Notes under the pieces: generated by a model
Told to the model about the DNA's origin: nothing
Database searches by the model: none
Seen by the model: only the letters and a program-made list of their open reading frames with translations
Shown: piece after piece, positions 41,193-42,127 of the stretch
Numbering within the stretch: position 1 is the first letter of the stretch
Layout: every line of letters begins with the position of its first letter
Made by a program: the position numbers and the translations under genes
Assembly: GCA_002418705.1 (NCBI GenBank)
Contig: DIEQ01000103.1
Coordinates: 1-42,127, forward strand
From: Mageeibacillus sp. UBA5770
GTDB lineage: Bacteria > Bacillota_A > Clostridia > Saccharofermentanales > Saccharofermentanaceae
Direction: 5' to 3'
Length of the DNA stretch: 42,127 nt

Positions 41193-41297
41193 ACAATTCC
41201 AGAATTTATTGCGGGGCGATGATGATCGGAGCGTATGTGGGCGCTTGTTCCTATCTGAGCCAATAGCGAAACCGACTTTTTAAGGTCGGTTTTTTTA
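41193..41297 (+). ncRNA. candidate small RNA 2 (paralogue of 26765)
   Basis: About 105 bases ending in a strong terminator, AAACCGAC/GTCGGTTT (41269-41292) with seven T residues. The block GGGCGCTTGTTCCT....GAGCCAATAGCGAAACCGAC matches copy 1. It may also hold a 15-codon frame (ATG 41220), but that frame is not kept in copy 1. Confidence 0.4.
41269..41297 (+). terminator. rho-independent terminator of candidate small RNA 2
   Basis: Eight-base stem AAACCGAC/GTCGGTTT, eight-base loop, then a T run. It also shields the perR promoter, whose -35 box begins at the last T residues. Confidence 0.85.
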
Positions 41298-41326
41298 TTG
41301 CGTTTCGAGGTTCAGAAGCATATAAT
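41298..41326 (+). promoter_or_regulatory. promoter of perR-katG
   Basis: TTGCGT at 41298-41303 and TATAAT at 41321-41326 are 17 bases apart. The predicted start near 41333 leaves the PerR box within the first 30 transcribed bases, a usual position for repression. Confidence 0.55.
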
Positions 41327-41348
41327 ATAATTTGTAAAGATAACAACT

Positions 41349-41363
41349 TTATAATTATTATAA
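41349..41363 (+). promoter_or_regulatory. PerR box
   Basis: TTATAATTATTATAA matches the Bacillota PerR consensus TTATAATNATTATAA at every defined position. It lies 41 bases before the perR start codon, so PerR should repress itself and katG until peroxide oxidises the regulator. Confidence 0.9.
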
Positions 41364-41403
41364 ATTACGCGATTTCATATTCAGAATGCAGGAAGTGATT
41401 CGA

Positions 41404-41832
41404 ATGGAACCCTCCCTTGAAGAGATAGAGAAAATACTCAAGGAAAAAAGCATCCGGCTTTCGTACCAGAGGCTGAAGGTTTTGGAATATCTGGCACACA
41501 ATCAACACCACCCGACTGTGGATGAAATATTCACCGATCTGGTCAGGAGCATCCCCACGCTGTCGAAAACAACGGTTTACAACACACTGAAAACACTGGT
41601 GGAAGCAGGCCTGACAAGGTTGATCACGATCGAAGACAATGAAACGAGATACGACATCGTGGTTGAGAACCATGGACATTTCAAGTGTGAATGCTGCGGT
41701 GAAATATATAATTTCGCTGTCGACATGGATGCGCTGGCATCCGAAGAGCTTAAAGATTTCAAGATCAATGACAAGAATCTATATTTCAAAGGCATCTGTC
41801 CAAAATGCCTTTCAAATATAAATAACAAGTAA
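41404..41832 (+). CDS. perR: Fur-family peroxide regulator, PerR-like
   Basis: A 142-residue repressor. Residues about 10-80 are the Fur winged helix (IRLSYQRLKVLEYLAHNQHHPTVDEIF... TLSKTTVYNTLKTLVEAGLT). The sensing-metal ligands are suggested by HHPTVDEI, RYDIVVENHGHF and following Asp residues; the structural zinc site is KCECC and CPKC. Counting from the first zinc CxxC, the place of B. subtilis PerR Asp104 seems to be Asn (IYNF), so peroxide sensitivity might differ. The next gene is katG and the PerR box lies upstream, which supports the PerR name. ATG 41404 follows AGGAAGTG at seven bases; ATG 41386 has no site. Confidence 0.88.
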   Translation: MEPSLEEIEKILKEKSIRLSYQRLKVLEYLAHNQHHPTVDEIFTDLVRSIPTLSKTTVYNTLKTLVEAGLTRLITIEDNETRYDIVVENHGHFKCECCGEIYNFAVDMDALASEELKDFKINDKNLYFKGICPKCLSNINNK

Positions 41833-41862
41833 ACAGTAATAGCAGCAATTCGAAAAAAATAG

Positions 41863-42127
<265 letters not shown>

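Overview
The window reads as chromosomal DNA of a low-to-mid GC Gram-positive anaerobe (Bacillota, most likely class Clostridia). The grounds are strong AGGAGG-type ribosome sites, frequent TTG and GTG starts, sigma-A promoters with 17-18 base spacers, two-cluster ferredoxin proteins (EFR1 type), a class I fructose-bisphosphate aldolase of the staphylococcal/clostridial kind, and a Fur/PerR-katG pair with a perfect PerR box. No rRNA, complete tRNA, CRISPR array, phage module or plasmid origin was seen. Genus cannot be told from the sequence.

Layout. 1-4450: tail of an isochorismatase-like hydrolase, a stand-alone GyrI-like protein, class I aldolase, and a minus-strand ArsR / ABC-2 exporter operon with a canonical promoter and a 10-bp inverted-repeat operator. 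4450-10050: a decayed flavodoxin-family fragment, an EFR1 flavodoxin-ferredoxin, a 5'-truncated AbrB-like fragment, a DUF3830 protein, a large 2x[4Fe-4S] protein, and an AraC regulator carrying the C-terminal end of a GH39 glycosidase but lacking its catalytic barrel. 10150-15130: YtcJ-like amidohydrolase, MATE exporter, Mpv17-like membrane protein, and a Fic protein with its own HTH and a 16-bp palindromic operator. 15130-19410: a deleted copy of an Imm5-like gene, a DUF3781-GNAT fusion, two GNATs, a double-HTH MerR regulator and an ABC-2 exporter. 19480-22610: AraC-GyrI regulator, cysteine-rich protein and FetAB-like ABC exporter. 22610-26620: gene remnants alternating with an alpha/beta hydrolase, DUF3795 protein, Imm5-like protein, Cdd1-like HhH protein, VOC protein and ArsC/Spx-like protein. 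26620-31050: candidate small RNA, small stress-type membrane proteins, an IS3 remnant, and a TIGR03768-type phosphoesterase lipoprotein. 31050-42127: DUF2254 protein, GNAT, P2A-type cation ATPase, a MerR-zinc ribbon-methyltransferase fusion, MFS exporter, a second methyltransferase, a terpenoid-cyclase-fold protein, a zinc metallopeptidase, a second copy of the candidate small RNA, PerR and the start of katG.

Most of the window is accessory: small regulator + exporter + modifying-enzyme cassettes suited to sensing and removing toxic compounds. A recurrent theme is duplication followed by internal deletion. At least four intergenic stretches are shortened second copies of genes that are intact elsewhere in the window, and a 14-base core GATTCGAACCGGAT, part of a longer repeat resembling a tRNA T-arm, occurs three times beside such remnants. 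The most unusual proteins are the MerR-zinc-methyltransferase fusion with its linked MFS pump and methyltransferase, and the AraC-GH39 fusion with the enzyme core removed. The best supported regulatory sites are the PerR box at 41349-41363, the Fic palindrome at 14137-14182 and the ArsR operator at 4399-4434.
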